Shown: positions 25,135 through 34,155, counted from the first letter of the stretch. The stretch: 64,000 nucleotides of DNA from JABJAG01 sp965222215 (GCA_965222215.1 OZ244931.1:1426001-1490000), one strand, 5' to 3'. Translations and numbers: made by a program. The notes: generated from the letters alone by a model not told the origin.

Positions 25135-25384
25135 ATGGGTTTCGTCCTGACGATGCTGCCGGCCCGCAACCACGGAATGTTGGGAGAACTGGCCGACATC
25201 GCCGTTTCGAGCCGGGATGCTCAACCTGCGACCTGCCGCGCGACGCGGTATCCGAACCCGGGCTGCCGGCGACGGCGGCTCATCCACGGGCGCCCACCCA
25301 CCATCTGGGGCTCTATTTCATGGCGTCGCGCGGCGCAATTCTGACCGATGAGATTGTGGTCTGAACCCGCTGTCTATTCGCGGG
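25135..25384. other. Intergenic stretch with no recognisable gene
   Basis: The space between the terminator and the carboxypeptidase stop (gene on the other strand) holds only short frames without ribosome sites. A small CCCGC/GCGGG stem near 25367-25383, just past the carboxypeptidase stop, lacks a T tract. Nothing else is seen. Confidence 0.5.
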
Positions 25385-26638
25385 CTAGCCGCGGCCCGTG
25401 GCGTCCGCGATCTGCAGGTCGCCGGAGGGGGTGACCATCACGCATGGCGCGCCTGTCCGGCGAAGTTCCCGGCACACCCGGCTCGCGACGTTTCGGTCCA
25501 TGCCGACGATCCGCGCGCGGTACAGGGTCTCCCGCTCCCCGTGGAGCGGCGTGACCTCGACGGTCGCAGACGTCGGCAGGTCGTTCAGGCGCTTGGCCGT
25601 AAAGCCGGCCGCCGCGCGGGCTTTGCTGAAACCCCGGAACGCGCCGATCTGAACGCCCCAGGCAATATCGTTTCGCGGGGCAGATATGGTCCGAGCCGGG
25701 TCCGGTTCGGAGCGTGTGCCCGTGGCCGTATCGATTACCGGGCGCGGGATCGGCAGCGCGGCGATCGTCGAATTCGTGCGCGCGCGGGCCCAGGAGCGGT
25801 TCAGGATCGAAACCATGTGCGAATTGCGCGATTGTCCGGTCTTGCCGCCGAACACAACCCCTATCAGCCTGACGCCGTCGCGCTCGGCAGATGCGACAAG
25901 ATTGAAGCCCGACGCGCGGATGTAGCCGGTCTTGATGCCGTCCATCCCCTCATAGCTGCGCAGCAGCTTGTTGTGGTTCCGGTAGGTCCGTTTGCCGTGT
26001 TTGTAGGTCAGTTCGGAGAAGTACCCGTAGTGATGCGGGAAGCGGTCGAGCATGGCCTTGCCGAGCATGGCCATGTCGCGCGCCGTGCTGCGCTGCTTGC
26101 TGTTGGGAAGCCCGGACGCGTTCATGAAAGTCGTGCTTTTCATGCCGATCGCACGTGCGCGTTGCGTCATGATGCGTGCAAAGTTCGCTTCCGTGCCGCC
26201 GATGGCTTCGGCCACCACGACGGCGACGTCGTTTGCGGATTTGACCGATAGCGCGTGGATGGCTTCCTTCACGGTGATCGTGCGCCCGGCTTTCAGGCCC
26301 AGTTTGGACGGCGGCTGCCCAGCGGCGCGGCGCGAAACCGTCAACGGCTGGTCGAGTGTCAGCTTGCCGTTGTCGAGCGCCTGGAACACCATGTACAGCG
26401 TCATGATCTTGGTCAGAGACGCGGGATAGCGCTTCCTGTCGGCGTTTCTGGCGAAATAGACCTGACCGGTCGTCGCGTCCATAACGAACGCAGCGTATTT
26501 TGGATTGGCCCCGGCGGGAGACGCGGCAAAGGAGAAGACCAGGAACAGGAAGGCAACCGCCAGCGTTGGCAATATGGAGACACGCGCGAATGCGCGCCGG
26601 AGGGCACGCGGGAGTGTCGATGCGGTCGAAAATCCCAT
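25385..26638 (-). CDS. D-alanyl-D-alanine carboxypeptidase (PBP5/6 family) with SPOR domain
   Basis: A 417-residue exported S11-family penicillin-binding protein that trims peptidoglycan stem peptides. A signal segment covers about residues 20-45. Catalytic motifs are SLTK (SxxK), SAN within SVKSANDVAV, and KTG within GIKTGY. The C-terminal 80 residues (AWGVQIGAFRGFSKARAAA onward) form a SPOR domain that binds denuded glycan at division sites. The ATG at 26638 was chosen; a GTG 60 bases upstream is possible. The SPOR fusion suggests septal recruitment. Confidence 0.92.
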   Translation of the reverse strand: MGFSTASTLPRALRRAFARVSILPTLAVAFLFLVFSFAASPAGANPKYAAFVMDATTGQVYFARNADRKRYPASLTKIMTLYMVFQALDNGKLTLDQPLTVSRRAAGQPPSKLGLKAGRTITVKEAIHALSVKSANDVAVVVAEAIGGTEANFARIMTQRARAIGMKSTTFMNASGLPNSKQRSTARDMAMLGKAMLDRFPHHYGYFSELTYKHGKRTYRNHNKLLRSYEGMDGIKTGYIRASGFNLVASAERDGVRLIGVVFGGKTGQSRNSHMVSILNRSWARARTNSTIAALPIPRPVIDTATGTRSEPDPARTISAPRNDIAWGVQIGAFRGFSKARAAAGFTAKRLNDLPTSATVEVTPLHGERETLYRARIVGMDRNVASRVCRELRRTGAPCVMVTPSGDLQIADATGRG

Positions 26639-26745
26639 CAAGAAAGGTTCCAGGGCCGATTCTGCCAATTGAATCAAACAGATTCTATTCAACGCCACGA
26701 AACCATGTAAATAGCATGTTGCGCTTAATTGGACATTAACCAGAG

Positions 26746-27414
26746 ATGAAGATCACAAAAACGTTTCTCCACCCGGCATTCCTGGCACTCGCCGGTGCCG
26801 TCGTTTTGGGCGCCTGCACCGGATATACCGGTTCCGCCGCCAACCCGCTGGAGCGATCCCTCAAGTGGTTCAGTTATGTCGGCGGGGACGATATCCGCGA
26901 CGCGTGCCGGGCCGGCGGGCGCGATCACTTCCGGTTTGTCTACAACGCGGTCTATGAGGAACAAATTCGCGCATACGAACTGCAGGGTGTCGCGGACGGC
27001 GCGCAATATGTTGCCCGGGCGCGAAACGAGGGCGGTGATGTCTCGAAGTTTCAGTTGTCCAACCCGCTCGGGCCCTGGGAACTGGAACGTTCCGAGGCCC
27101 GCCTGACGAACGAGCAGGCGGCGAAAATCGTCAATGCGCTGTCGCGCGATGCCGCGTCGGCGCCGCCGTCGGCGGGCCGGCAGGTCGGCAGCGACGAATT
27201 CTACTGGATCGTTGCCGCCTGCAACGCGGGCAGCTTTCGTATCTGGGCGTTCGAGCAGGGGCCCGTCGAGTTGTCGGAGTTGGCCTTCGTACCGGAATTG
27301 CTGGCCTATGACCGGACAGGCATTCCGCTGCGGGAGTTCAAGGGCTTTGAGGGCTTTGACCAGAACGCGTTCTATATCAAGATCAACGCCAACGCGGATG
27401 GCATCGTTCGCTGA
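26746..27414 (+). CDS. Predicted lipoprotein, unknown function
   Basis: A 222-residue exported protein. The signal peptide ends in a lipobox, VLGAC, with the lipid-modified cysteine near residue 24. The mature part has no family I can name; it includes DACRAGGRDHFRFVYNAVYEEQIR and a cysteine in WIVAACNAGSFRIW that could pair with C53-type cysteines. It is divergent from the carboxypeptidase gene, with 107 bases between starts. An envelope role is inferred only from the lipobox. Confidence 0.75.
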   Translation: MKITKTFLHPAFLALAGAVVLGACTGYTGSAANPLERSLKWFSYVGGDDIRDACRAGGRDHFRFVYNAVYEEQIRAYELQGVADGAQYVARARNEGGDVSKFQLSNPLGPWELERSEARLTNEQAAKIVNALSRDAASAPPSAGRQVGSDEFYWIVAACNAGSFRIWAFEQGPVELSELAFVPELLAYDRTGIPLREFKGFEGFDQNAFYIKINANADGIVR

Positions 27415-27449
27415 CCGCGCGAAGATCGAACGTTAACAGGGGGAAAGCC

Positions 27450-28280
27450 GTGACGTTGCTCAGACGAGAGGACTACCCGGACCAGTTGCCGCGTCCGGAA
27501 CCCGTGCTGGCATTCCAGCAGGAACTTTGGGAGCGCAGCCGCGGGATTGACGGTGTGGATGTCGCCTGGGGCGACGATATCTACCAGCGTGTCTCGATCT
27601 ATCCGGCGCCCGAGCCGACAGGGGCCGTGTTCGCCTTTATCCATGGCGGGCGATGGACCAGCGGGCACAAGGAGGCCATGGCGTTCATGGCACCTGCATT
27701 CCATGACGCCGGCGTGACCTTCGCAAGCCTCGGGCACCGGCTGGCACCGCATACCTATGACGAGGGCTTTCCGGACCTGTGCAACGGTATTGCCTGCCTC
27801 GCTGCCAATGTCGACCGGCACGGCGGCGATGCGGGACGTATTTTCATCGGCGGGCATTCGTCCGGCGGACACTATGCCGCGCAGCTTGCCGTGACCGGCG
27901 ACTGGCAGGCACGGCACGGGCTGGCACGCGATGTGGTGAAGGGATGCCTGCCTATCTCCGGCGTCTATGACGTCACGAACACGCCCGATTTTAGCGACTG
28001 GCCGCCGCCATGCCTGAAAGAAGGCGATGACGGCCGGGAAAAAAGCCCGCTCCACCGGATCGGTGAAACCCTGCCGCCGATGCTGGTGACGTGGGGCAGC
28101 GACGACTACCCGTTCCTGATCCCCCAGGCGAAGGAATTCGCCGACGCGCTTGAAAACGCCGGCTGCGATGTGGAGACCCTGGAAATTCCCGGGAAGACCC
28201 ACTTTTCCGTGTTGGGTGAGGGCGCGGCCCCGGGCGGCGAATGGAGCGATCGTGCCGTGGCGTGGCTGCAGACGCGCTGA
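27450..28280 (+). CDS. Alpha/beta hydrolase (esterase or kynurenine-formamidase-like)
   Basis: A 276-residue cytoplasmic hydrolase. FIHGGRWTSGHK is the oxyanion-hole strand, and GGHSSGGHYAAQL is the nucleophile elbow with serine in G-H-S-S-G. The acid aspartate lies around WGSDDYPFL, and the histidine is in GKTHFSVLGE. The layout resembles BD-FAE and formamidase enzymes. Substrate is unknown. It is 35 bases after the lipoprotein gene and may share its transcript. Confidence 0.85.
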   Translation: MTLLRREDYPDQLPRPEPVLAFQQELWERSRGIDGVDVAWGDDIYQRVSIYPAPEPTGAVFAFIHGGRWTSGHKEAMAFMAPAFHDAGVTFASLGHRLAPHTYDEGFPDLCNGIACLAANVDRHGGDAGRIFIGGHSSGGHYAAQLAVTGDWQARHGLARDVVKGCLPISGVYDVTNTPDFSDWPPPCLKEGDDGREKSPLHRIGETLPPMLVTWGSDDYPFLIPQAKEFADALENAGCDVETLEIPGKTHFSVLGEGAAPGGEWSDRAVAWLQTR

Positions 28281-28307
28281 TCCACGGCGAAACGTTCCTG
28301 CGTCCGC

Positions 28308-29066
28308 CTAGCCGGCGTCCGGATTGTTGTCCACGACCCACAGGGGGGCGGGCAGCAGGTCCTCGACCCACGGGCCGTCGGGCATCTCGCGCGCCAGACG
28401 GGTGATGGCGTCGTTCCACCAGTAACGCTGGGCGCGCAAGTCGTCGTCGATGTAATGCGCTTCGCGCCATCTCTGGTCGTCGTTGTTGAATGTGAGGATA
28501 TCGATCGGAAAGCCGACATCCGAGGCGCTGGCGCGCGTCGAGTCGAACGACAGGTAGGCAAGTTTCAGCGCGGTGGACAGTGGCGTGTCGTAGTCCAGGG
28601 CACGGTCGAGAACCGGTTTGCCGTACGGCGTTTCGCCAATGACCAGATAGGGGGTCCGCTCGCCGACCTCAATCCAGTTCCCTTCGGGATACACCAGGTA
28701 GATGTGGGGTTCGTCGTCGCCCGGTAATTTGCCGCCGACGAGCGCGTGCAAATTGAACGACAGATCCGATTCCTGCAGGTACTCCTGATCCGAGCGGGCC
28801 ACCGCGCGCATCCGCGCGGTAAACGCCTCCACGGCATCGAGCATCGTCGGGTAAGTCCCGTTTTCGAGCGTTTTCAGCTCGCGGTCGAGATACGCGAGTG
28901 TTTTATCGCGCAACGACCGCAGGCCCGACGTGGCGACGAAAAAATGATGATCTTGGCCGTGCAGGGTGATTTTTCGCCCGACCGTTACCTGCGTGCCGGA
29001 CGTGAGCCGGCCGTCGGCGAGCGCCACCAGTCCTTCTTTCACCTTGATGGCCACACAATACGTCAT
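28308..29066 (-). CDS. Anbu, proteasome-like peptidase
   Basis: A 252-residue Ntn hydrolase of the Anbu (ancestral beta subunit) group. Start MTYCVAIKVKEGLVALADGR was chosen because removal of Met exposes Thr1, the expected nucleophile; D17 follows in ALADGR and K31 lies close to the canonical lysine. LYLVYPEGNWI-like and YGKPVLDRALDYDTPL segments are family markers. Related proteins form helical or ring assemblies. The transglutaminase, alpha-E and ATP-grasp genes commonly found with Anbu are not adjacent here. The natural substrate of Anbu is unsettled. Confidence 0.88.
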   Translation of the reverse strand: MTYCVAIKVKEGLVALADGRLTSGTQVTVGRKITLHGQDHHFFVATSGLRSLRDKTLAYLDRELKTLENGTYPTMLDAVEAFTARMRAVARSDQEYLQESDLSFNLHALVGGKLPGDDEPHIYLVYPEGNWIEVGERTPYLVIGETPYGKPVLDRALDYDTPLSTALKLAYLSFDSTRASASDVGFPIDILTFNNDDQRWREAHYIDDDLRAQRYWWNDAITRLAREMPDGPWVEDLLPAPLWVVDNNPDAG

Positions 29067-29220
29067 GGTCGGGTGCCTCTTTGCGGGAATGATACGCCTG
29101 ACCGGCGCGTGAAGGCGAAAACCTAGTCGCCCGGAACGATGAGTCACAAGCCCATGGTTGACAACCGGGCCTTGAAAACCCCGGAAAACTGACAATATTG
29201 CAAGTGCGAGAGAAAAATGG

Positions 29221-29229
29221 TGCAACGCA
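29221..29229. promoter_or_regulatory. TGC-N3-GCA site A upstream of phasin
   Basis: TGCAACGCA, upstream of the predicted -35. It is the first of three TGC-N3-GCA elements before the phasin gene, resembling PhaR (polyhydroxyalkanoate repressor) operators as I recall them. Confidence 0.4.
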
Positions 29230-29240
29230 CAAATTATTCG

Positions 29241-29269
29241 TTGACATCACCAGGGGCCTCTCCCATATT
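29241..29269 (+). promoter_or_regulatory. Predicted sigma-70 promoter of the phasin gene
   Basis: A perfect TTGACA is followed after 17 bases by CATATT, a fair -10. The start of transcription would fall near 29276, next to operator-like site B. The 320-base gap between the divergent Anbu and phasin genes holds this promoter and the three sites, and no further gene. Confidence 0.5.
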
Positions 29270-29278
29270 AGCGTTATG

Positions 29279-29289
29279 TTGCAGTGCAA
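29279..29289. promoter_or_regulatory. TGC-N3-GCA site B (11-bp palindrome) at the phasin promoter
   Basis: TTGCAGTGCAA is a perfect 11-bp palindrome with odd centre, lying just after the predicted -10. A repressor bound here would block transcription start. Consistent with PhaR-like control, by inference. Confidence 0.5.
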
Positions 29290-29353
29290 CAGATGAATAA
29301 ACCCAAGGGCTTGAACAAGAATTTTCGTCTCATGCCCACCCGAATTTGTGCGA

Positions 29354-29362
29354 TGCAGTGCA
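29354..29362. promoter_or_regulatory. TGC-N3-GCA site C upstream of phasin
   Basis: TGCAGTGCA, the third element, in the 5' leader about 25 bases before the phasin start. It has the same core as site B. Confidence 0.4.
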
Positions 29363-29386
29363 CAAAATATGAAAGGAAGGTCAGAA

Positions 29387-29923
29387 ATGGCTACCACGAA
29401 GAAGAACGGCGCGGCAAAGACGGCCCAGGAAACTCTGGAAGCAGTTGCCGAACAGCAGAAGAAGACCCTCGAAGACGCCGTGCAGGCGGGCACCGAGGCT
29501 TTCACCTCCGGTTACGAGCAGTTCTACAACACCACGCGTGAGCAGATGGACAAGGCTCAGAAGTCGGTTTTCTCGAACTTCGACCAGTTTGCGGACTTCA
29601 ACCGCGAGAACGTCGAGGCGCTGATCGTCTCGGGTAACGTCGTCGCCAAGGGCGTCGAGGTTGTCGGCAAGGAAGTTGCCGCCTACGCGCAGGACGCCGC
29701 CGAAGCCAACATGGCCGCCGCCAAGAAGATCGGCAGCGCCAAGAACCCGCAGGACCTGATGGATCTGCAGGCCGAGTGGGCCAAGTCCGCGTTCGACGGT
29801 TTCGTCGCGGAGACCACGAAGCTTCAGGACATCTCCGTGAAGGTTTCGAACCAGGCTGCTCAGCCGCTCAACGACCGCATCAACAAGGCCGTTGAGACGT
29901 TCACCAAGTCTATCGCCGCGTAA
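29387..29923 (+). CDS. Phasin family protein
   Basis: A 178-residue, mostly helical, Ala- and Glu/Lys-rich protein without signal peptide. The phasin_2 pattern is seen in GYEQFYNTTREQMDKAQK, FADFNRENVEALIVSGNVVA and AKNPQDLMDLQAEWAKSAFD. Phasins coat polyhydroxyalkanoate granules and stabilise them. The start follows GAAAGGAAGG. Strong composition bias, a good ribosome site and a good promoter suggest high expression. The PHA synthase genes are elsewhere. Control by a PhaR-like repressor is suggested by three upstream sites. Confidence 0.93.
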   Translation: MATTKKNGAAKTAQETLEAVAEQQKKTLEDAVQAGTEAFTSGYEQFYNTTREQMDKAQKSVFSNFDQFADFNRENVEALIVSGNVVAKGVEVVGKEVAAYAQDAAEANMAAAKKIGSAKNPQDLMDLQAEWAKSAFDGFVAETTKLQDISVKVSNQAAQPLNDRINKAVETFTKSIAA

Positions 29924-29949
29924 CTCTCCTCCCGATACGTAGGCGGTTC

Positions 29950-29987
29950 GACGGCCCGGCCAGTACTTCTGCCGGGCCGTCACCTTT
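29950..29987 (+). terminator. Intrinsic terminator after the phasin gene
   Basis: GACGGCCCGG and CCGGGCCGTC form a 10-bp stem with a 12-base loop, followed by ACCTTTT. It begins 26 bases after the stop codon. Confidence 0.8.
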
Positions 29988-29991
29988 TGTG

Positions 29992-30015
29992 CGGGGTTGC
30001 CTTTGGGCAACCCCG
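29992..30015 (+). terminator. Second hairpin between phasin and clpS
   Basis: CGGGGTTGCC and GGCAACCCCG form a perfect 10-bp stem with TTTG loop directly after the terminator. Only a weak T-containing tail follows. It may be a back-up terminator or fold in the 5' leader of clpS. Confidence 0.5.
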
Positions 30016-30123
30016 TACTCATTTATGGTGTCCGTTGTTTCCGGCTGCTTTCCCCGCCACGGTGGCCCCGGTACAATGGGGACGCCCGGCCGTTTCGTCG
30101 GGCAAACCGGCACCGAAGACAAG

Positions 30124-30513
30124 ATGGTATCGATTTCGAACCCGTTTACAGACACGCAGCGCGCGCCCACCCGGGCGAGCGACGACGATTCGGACGACGG
30201 GATCGGCGGCGGCGGCGATTCGAACACCGGCATCGCGACCAAGGCCAGGGCAAAGACGAAAAAGCCCTCCATGTACAAGGTCCTGATGCTGAACGACGAC
30301 TACACCCCGATGGAGTTCGTCGTGACCGTGCTGGAGCGCTTTTTCGGCAAGCAGCACGAGGAAGCCATTCAGATTATGATGCACGTGCACCAGAAGGGCG
30401 TCGGCATTTGCGGCGTCTTTACCTACGAGGTCGCGGAGACCAAAGTGACCCAGGTCATGGACTTCGCGCGTAAACACCAGCATCCGCTGCAATGTACGTT
30501 GGAGAAGGAATAG
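30124..30513 (+). CDS. clpS: ClpS, N-degron adaptor for ClpAP
   Basis: A 129-residue adaptor that binds bulky N-terminal residues (Leu, Phe, Trp, Tyr) and hands proteins to ClpA. The core starts at YKVLMLNDDYTPMEFVV, whose Asn-Asp-Asp binds the free amino group. The binding-pocket histidine sits in IMMHVHQKGVG. The first 45 residues are a disordered, acidic and glycine-rich tail needed for ClpA inhibition and delivery in known ClpS. The ATG was chosen to leave a tail of usual length. clpA follows 63 bases downstream. Confidence 0.95.
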   Translation: MVSISNPFTDTQRAPTRASDDDSDDGIGGGGDSNTGIATKARAKTKKPSMYKVLMLNDDYTPMEFVVTVLERFFGKQHEEAIQIMMHVHQKGVGICGVFTYEVAETKVTQVMDFARKHQHPLQCTLEKE

Positions 30514-30576
30514 TCGCAGCGATTTGAAGTCCCCGAAAGGGTGACGAAGCCCCCACGCGAAAGGTAACCTTCGCAG

Positions 30577-32952
30577 ATGTTGTCTCAGAACCTGGAACAG
30601 TCCCTCCACCGTGCGCTGGCCCTCGCGAATGAGCGCCACCACGAGTACGCGACCCTGGAACACCTGCTCCTGTCGCTCACCGAAGACCAGGATGCCGTTG
30701 CAGTTCTGCGCGCGTGCGGCGTTGATATCGATCATCTGCGCCGTGACCTGTCCCAGTATATCGACGAGGAACTTTCGAGCCTGATCACCAGCCGCGCAGA
30801 GGAAGCCAAGCCGACGGCCGGCTTCCAGCGCGTCCTGCAACGCGCCGCGATCCATGTGCAGTCGTCCGGCCGCGAAGAGGTGACCGGTGCGAATGTGCTG
30901 GTGGCGATCTTCTCCGAGCGTGAAAGCCACGCGGTGTACTTCCTGCAGCAGCAGGAGATGACCCGCCTGGACGCGGTCAACTACATCTCGCACGGCATCG
31001 CCAAGGTGCCCGGCCAGGAATCCAACCGCGTCGTGCGCGGCGCCGAGGAAGAGGGAGAGGACGGCGAAGGCGTCGTCAAGAAAGGCCAGGAGGCGCTGGG
31101 CGCCTACTGCGTCAACCTCAACCAGAAAGCCGAGGATGGCGACATCGATCCGCTGATCGGGCGCGAGCACGAGGTCGAACGCACCATCCAGATCCTCGCG
31201 CGCCGCACCAAGAACAACCCGCTCTACGTGGGCGATCCCGGGGTCGGCAAGACGGCCATCGCCGAGGGCCTCGCCAAACGCATCGTCGAGGGCGAGGTGC
31301 CCGAAGTGCTCGCCGACGCGACGATCTTCGCGCTCGACATGGGCGCGCTGCTCGCCGGCACGCGCTATCGCGGCGATTTCGAGGAACGCCTCAAGGCCGT
31401 GATCAACGAGCTTGAGGATACCGAAGGCGCGGTCCTGTTTATCGACGAGATCCACACCGTGATCGGCGCCGGCGCGACATCCGGCGGCGCGATGGACGCG
31501 TCGAACCTGCTCAAGCCCGCGCTGGCCAGCGGCAAGCTGCGCTGCGTCGGGTCGACGACCTACAAGGAATACCGGAACTATTTCGAGAAGGACCGCGCGC
31601 TCGTGCGCCGTTTCCAGAAGATCGATGTGAACGAACCCTCGGTCGAGGACACAGTGAAGATCCTGCGCGGCCTGAAGCCGTATTACGAGGAACATCACGG
31701 GGTTCGCTATACCGACCAGGGCCTGCGCACGGCCGTCGAACTGTCCGCGCGCTACATCAACGACCGCAAGCTGCCGGACAGCGCGATCGACGTGATCGAC
31801 GAAACGGGCGCGGCCCAGTCGCTGGTCGCGCCGTCGAGGCGCAAGAAGACCGTCGGCGTGAAGGACGTGGAGGCCGTGGTCGCGAAGATCGCGCGCATTC
31901 CCCCGAAAACCGTCAGCCGGGACGACAAGACGGCGCTGGAAAATCTCGAACGCGACCTCAAGACGATGGTGTTCGGCCAGGACGAGGCGCTCACGGCGCT
32001 GTCCAGTGCGATCAAGCTGGCCCGCGCCGGCCTGCGCGAGCCGGAAAAGCCCATCGGGGCGTATTTGTTCTCCGGCCCGACCGGCGTCGGCAAGACCGAG
32101 GCGGCGCGCCAGCTCGCGCGTTCGCTCGGGGTCGAGCTGACCCGCTTCGACATGTCGGAATACATGGAACGCCACTCGGTCTCGCGGCTGATCGGCGCGC
32201 CGCCGGGCTATGTCGGCTTCGACCAGGGCGGCCTGCTGACCGATGCGATCGACCAGCACCCGCACCAGGTGCTGCTGCTCGACGAGGTGGAAAAGGCGCA
32301 CCCGGACCTGTTCAACATCCTTTTGCAGGTGATGGACTACGGCAAGCTGACCGACCACAACGGCAAGACCGTCGACTTCCGCAATGTAATCCTCATCATG
32401 ACCACCAACGCCGGCGCGGCCGATCTCGCCAAGCCGGCCATGGGCTTCGGCTCGGGCGTGCGCGAAGGCGATGACGAGGAGGCGATCAACCGCCTGTTCA
32501 CGCCGGAGTTCCGCAACCGCCTCGATGCCGTGATCGGGTTCAAGAACCTGTCGCCGGACGTCATGGGCCGCGTGGTCGACAAGTTCGTCATGCAGCTCGA
32601 GGTGCAGCTCGGCGACCGCAACGTCACGATCAGCCTCGACGACGACGCGCGCGACTGGCTCGCGAAGAAGGGCTACGACCCGCAGTTCGGCGCCCGCCCG
32701 CTCAGCCGCGTGATCCAGGAGCACCTGAAGAAGCCGCTCGCCGAGGAACTGCTGTTCGGCAAGCTCACCAAGGGCGGTGTCGTGAAGGTCACCGTCGCCG
32801 ACGACAAGCTCGCCTTCGATCTCGAAGAGGACAAGCCGTCCTCGAAGGGCGGCAAGGGCGGTTCCGGCAAGGGGGGCGGCAAACGCAAGAAGCCGAACAC
32901 CGACGATTCCGGTGGCGGCGGCGAAAAAGAGCCGGCGCTGGTCGAGAAATAG
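30577..32952 (+). CDS. clpA: ClpA, AAA+ unfoldase of the ClpAP protease
   Basis: A 791-residue hexameric unfoldase. The N-domain covers about residues 1-145. AAA module 1 has Walker A GDPGVGKT and Walker B VLFIDEIH; module 2 has GPTGVGKTE and VLLLDEVEKAHPD. After the second module the protein ends in an unusual Lys- and Gly-rich tail (about residues 755-791, GKGGSGKGGGKRKK). It works with ClpP, which is not in this window, and with ClpS encoded just upstream. A strong terminator follows. Confidence 0.97.
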   Translation: MLSQNLEQSLHRALALANERHHEYATLEHLLLSLTEDQDAVAVLRACGVDIDHLRRDLSQYIDEELSSLITSRAEEAKPTAGFQRVLQRAAIHVQSSGREEVTGANVLVAIFSERESHAVYFLQQQEMTRLDAVNYISHGIAKVPGQESNRVVRGAEEEGEDGEGVVKKGQEALGAYCVNLNQKAEDGDIDPLIGREHEVERTIQILARRTKNNPLYVGDPGVGKTAIAEGLAKRIVEGEVPEVLADATIFALDMGALLAGTRYRGDFEERLKAVINELEDTEGAVLFIDEIHTVIGAGATSGGAMDASNLLKPALASGKLRCVGSTTYKEYRNYFEKDRALVRRFQKIDVNEPSVEDTVKILRGLKPYYEEHHGVRYTDQGLRTAVELSARYINDRKLPDSAIDVIDETGAAQSLVAPSRRKKTVGVKDVEAVVAKIARIPPKTVSRDDKTALENLERDLKTMVFGQDEALTALSSAIKLARAGLREPEKPIGAYLFSGPTGVGKTEAARQLARSLGVELTRFDMSEYMERHSVSRLIGAPPGYVGFDQGGLLTDAIDQHPHQVLLLDEVEKAHPDLFNILLQVMDYGKLTDHNGKTVDFRNVILIMTTNAGAADLAKPAMGFGSGVREGDDEEAINRLFTPEFRNRLDAVIGFKNLSPDVMGRVVDKFVMQLEVQLGDRNVTISLDDDARDWLAKKGYDPQFGARPLSRVIQEHLKKPLAEELLFGKLTKGGVVKVTVADDKLAFDLEEDKPSSKGGKGGSGKGGGKRKKPNTDDSGGGGEKEPALVEK

Positions 32953-32954
32953 TG

Positions 32955-32986
32955 AAAGGGCGGCTTTTCAGCCGCCCTTTTCGTTT
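32955..32986. terminator. Terminator shared by clpA and the convergent FemAB-like gene
   Basis: AAAGGGCGGC and GCCGCCCTTT form a 10-bp stem with TTTTCA loop, followed by TCGTTTT. The minus-strand gene's stop codon and last codons lie inside the hairpin, so the element probably serves transcripts from clpA and overlaps the end of its neighbour. Confidence 0.85.
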
Positions 32987-34146
32987 TCGTCCGCCTGCCG
33001 GTAGGGCAGGTGCTCCGCGTAGGCTTCCATCTCCCAGTCCACTTCGCGCTGCTCCTCAAGGCAGAAGCGCTCGACCGCCTCGCGGAATCCCTCGTTCGGG
33101 ATGAAGTGGCCGGAATAGGTCTGCACCGGCTCGTAGCCGCGCTGGATCTTGTGCGGGCCCTGGGTGCCGGCCTCGACCGTCTGCAGGCCGTTGTCGATCG
33201 CGTACTCGATGGCCTGGTAGTAGCAGGCCTCGAAGTGCAGGAACCGGAAGTCGCCGAGGCAGCCCCAGTTGCGCCCGTAGAGCGCATCCGCGCCGCGCAG
33301 GTTGAGCGCGCCGGCGACGGGCATGCCCTCGTAGTCCGCCATCACCAGCACGATCTTTTCGCCGAGCCGGGCCTGCGCGGCTTCGAAGAATTCCCGGGTC
33401 AGGTAGGGATAACCCCATTTGCGGTCATAGGTGTCGACATAGAACTGGTAGAACGCGTCCCAGTGTTCCGGCCGGATGTCGTCGCCCGAGAGCGGCCGCA
33501 CGGAAATCCCCTGTTCGGCGACCTTCTTGCGTTCCTTTCGGATCATCTTGCGCTTGCGGCTCGTCAGCGCGCCGAGGAAGTCGTCGAACGTCCCGTAGCC
33601 GCGGTTGTGCCAGTGGAACTGGCGGCCGACCCGCTGGGTCCAGCCGGCCAGCCCCATCAGCTCGTGTTCGCGCTCGGTGCAGAAGGTGACGTGTACCGAC
33701 GACAGGTCGAGCTTCTGGCAAACGGTTTCCAGCGCGCGGAGCAAGGTCAGGCGGGCATCGTCGGAATCGGGGCCGTCGCCCGCTAGCAGACGCGGCCCGC
33801 TGACGGGCGAGAAGGGGGCCGCGACCTGCATTTTCGGGTAGTAGCGCCCGCCGGCGCGTTCCCAGGCATGGGCCCAGCCGTGGTCGAAGACGTACTCGCC
33901 CTGGGAATGGCTTTTCAGGTAGAGCGGCGCGGCGGCGACGATGTCCCCGTTGCTTTTCTCGACCACCAAGTGATGCGGCAGCCAGCCGGCTTCGTTGGTC
34001 GCGCAGCCGGTCTCCTCCAGCGCGAGCAGGAACGGGTAGCTGACGAACGGGTTGCCGCCGCCGGACAGTTCCTCCCAGGTGTCGGCCGGGATGTTCGCGA
34101 TGTTCTCGACGACGCGGGCGGAAAGTGCTGTGTCTCCGTCGGGCAT
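32968..34146 (-). CDS. FemAB-like GNAT-fold protein (peptidogalycan biosynthesis/recognition family)
   Basis: A 392-residue cytoplasmic protein of the PF04339/COG3146 type, with two GNAT-like modules as in FemAB aminoacyl transferases. FVSYPFLLALEETGCA, GGRYYPKMQVAAPFSPVSGPR and GCLGDFRFLHFEACYYQAIEYA are family markers. The precise reaction is not established; the family name implies a link to cell-wall or exopolymer aminoacylation. Nine bases separate its start from the end of the CDF transporter gene upstream, so they are probably one transcript. Confidence 0.88.
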   Translation of the reverse strand: MPDGDTALSARVVENIANIPADTWEELSGGGNPFVSYPFLLALEETGCATNEAGWLPHHLVVEKSNGDIVAAAPLYLKSHSQGEYVFDHGWAHAWERAGGRYYPKMQVAAPFSPVSGPRLLAGDGPDSDDARLTLLRALETVCQKLDLSSVHVTFCTEREHELMGLAGWTQRVGRQFHWHNRGYGTFDDFLGALTSRKRKMIRKERKKVAEQGISVRPLSGDDIRPEHWDAFYQFYVDTYDRKWGYPYLTREFFEAAQARLGEKIVLVMADYEGMPVAGALNLRGADALYGRNWGCLGDFRFLHFEACYYQAIEYAIDNGLQTVEAGTQGPHKIQRGYEPVQTYSGHFIPNEGFREAVERFCLEEQREVDWEMEAYAEHLPYRQADENEKGG

Positions 34147-34155
34147 GGGATCAGT

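Noticed and set aside
30019..32724. A 901-codon frame opposite clpS and clpA
   Set aside because: Antisense of highly conserved genes with no domain.
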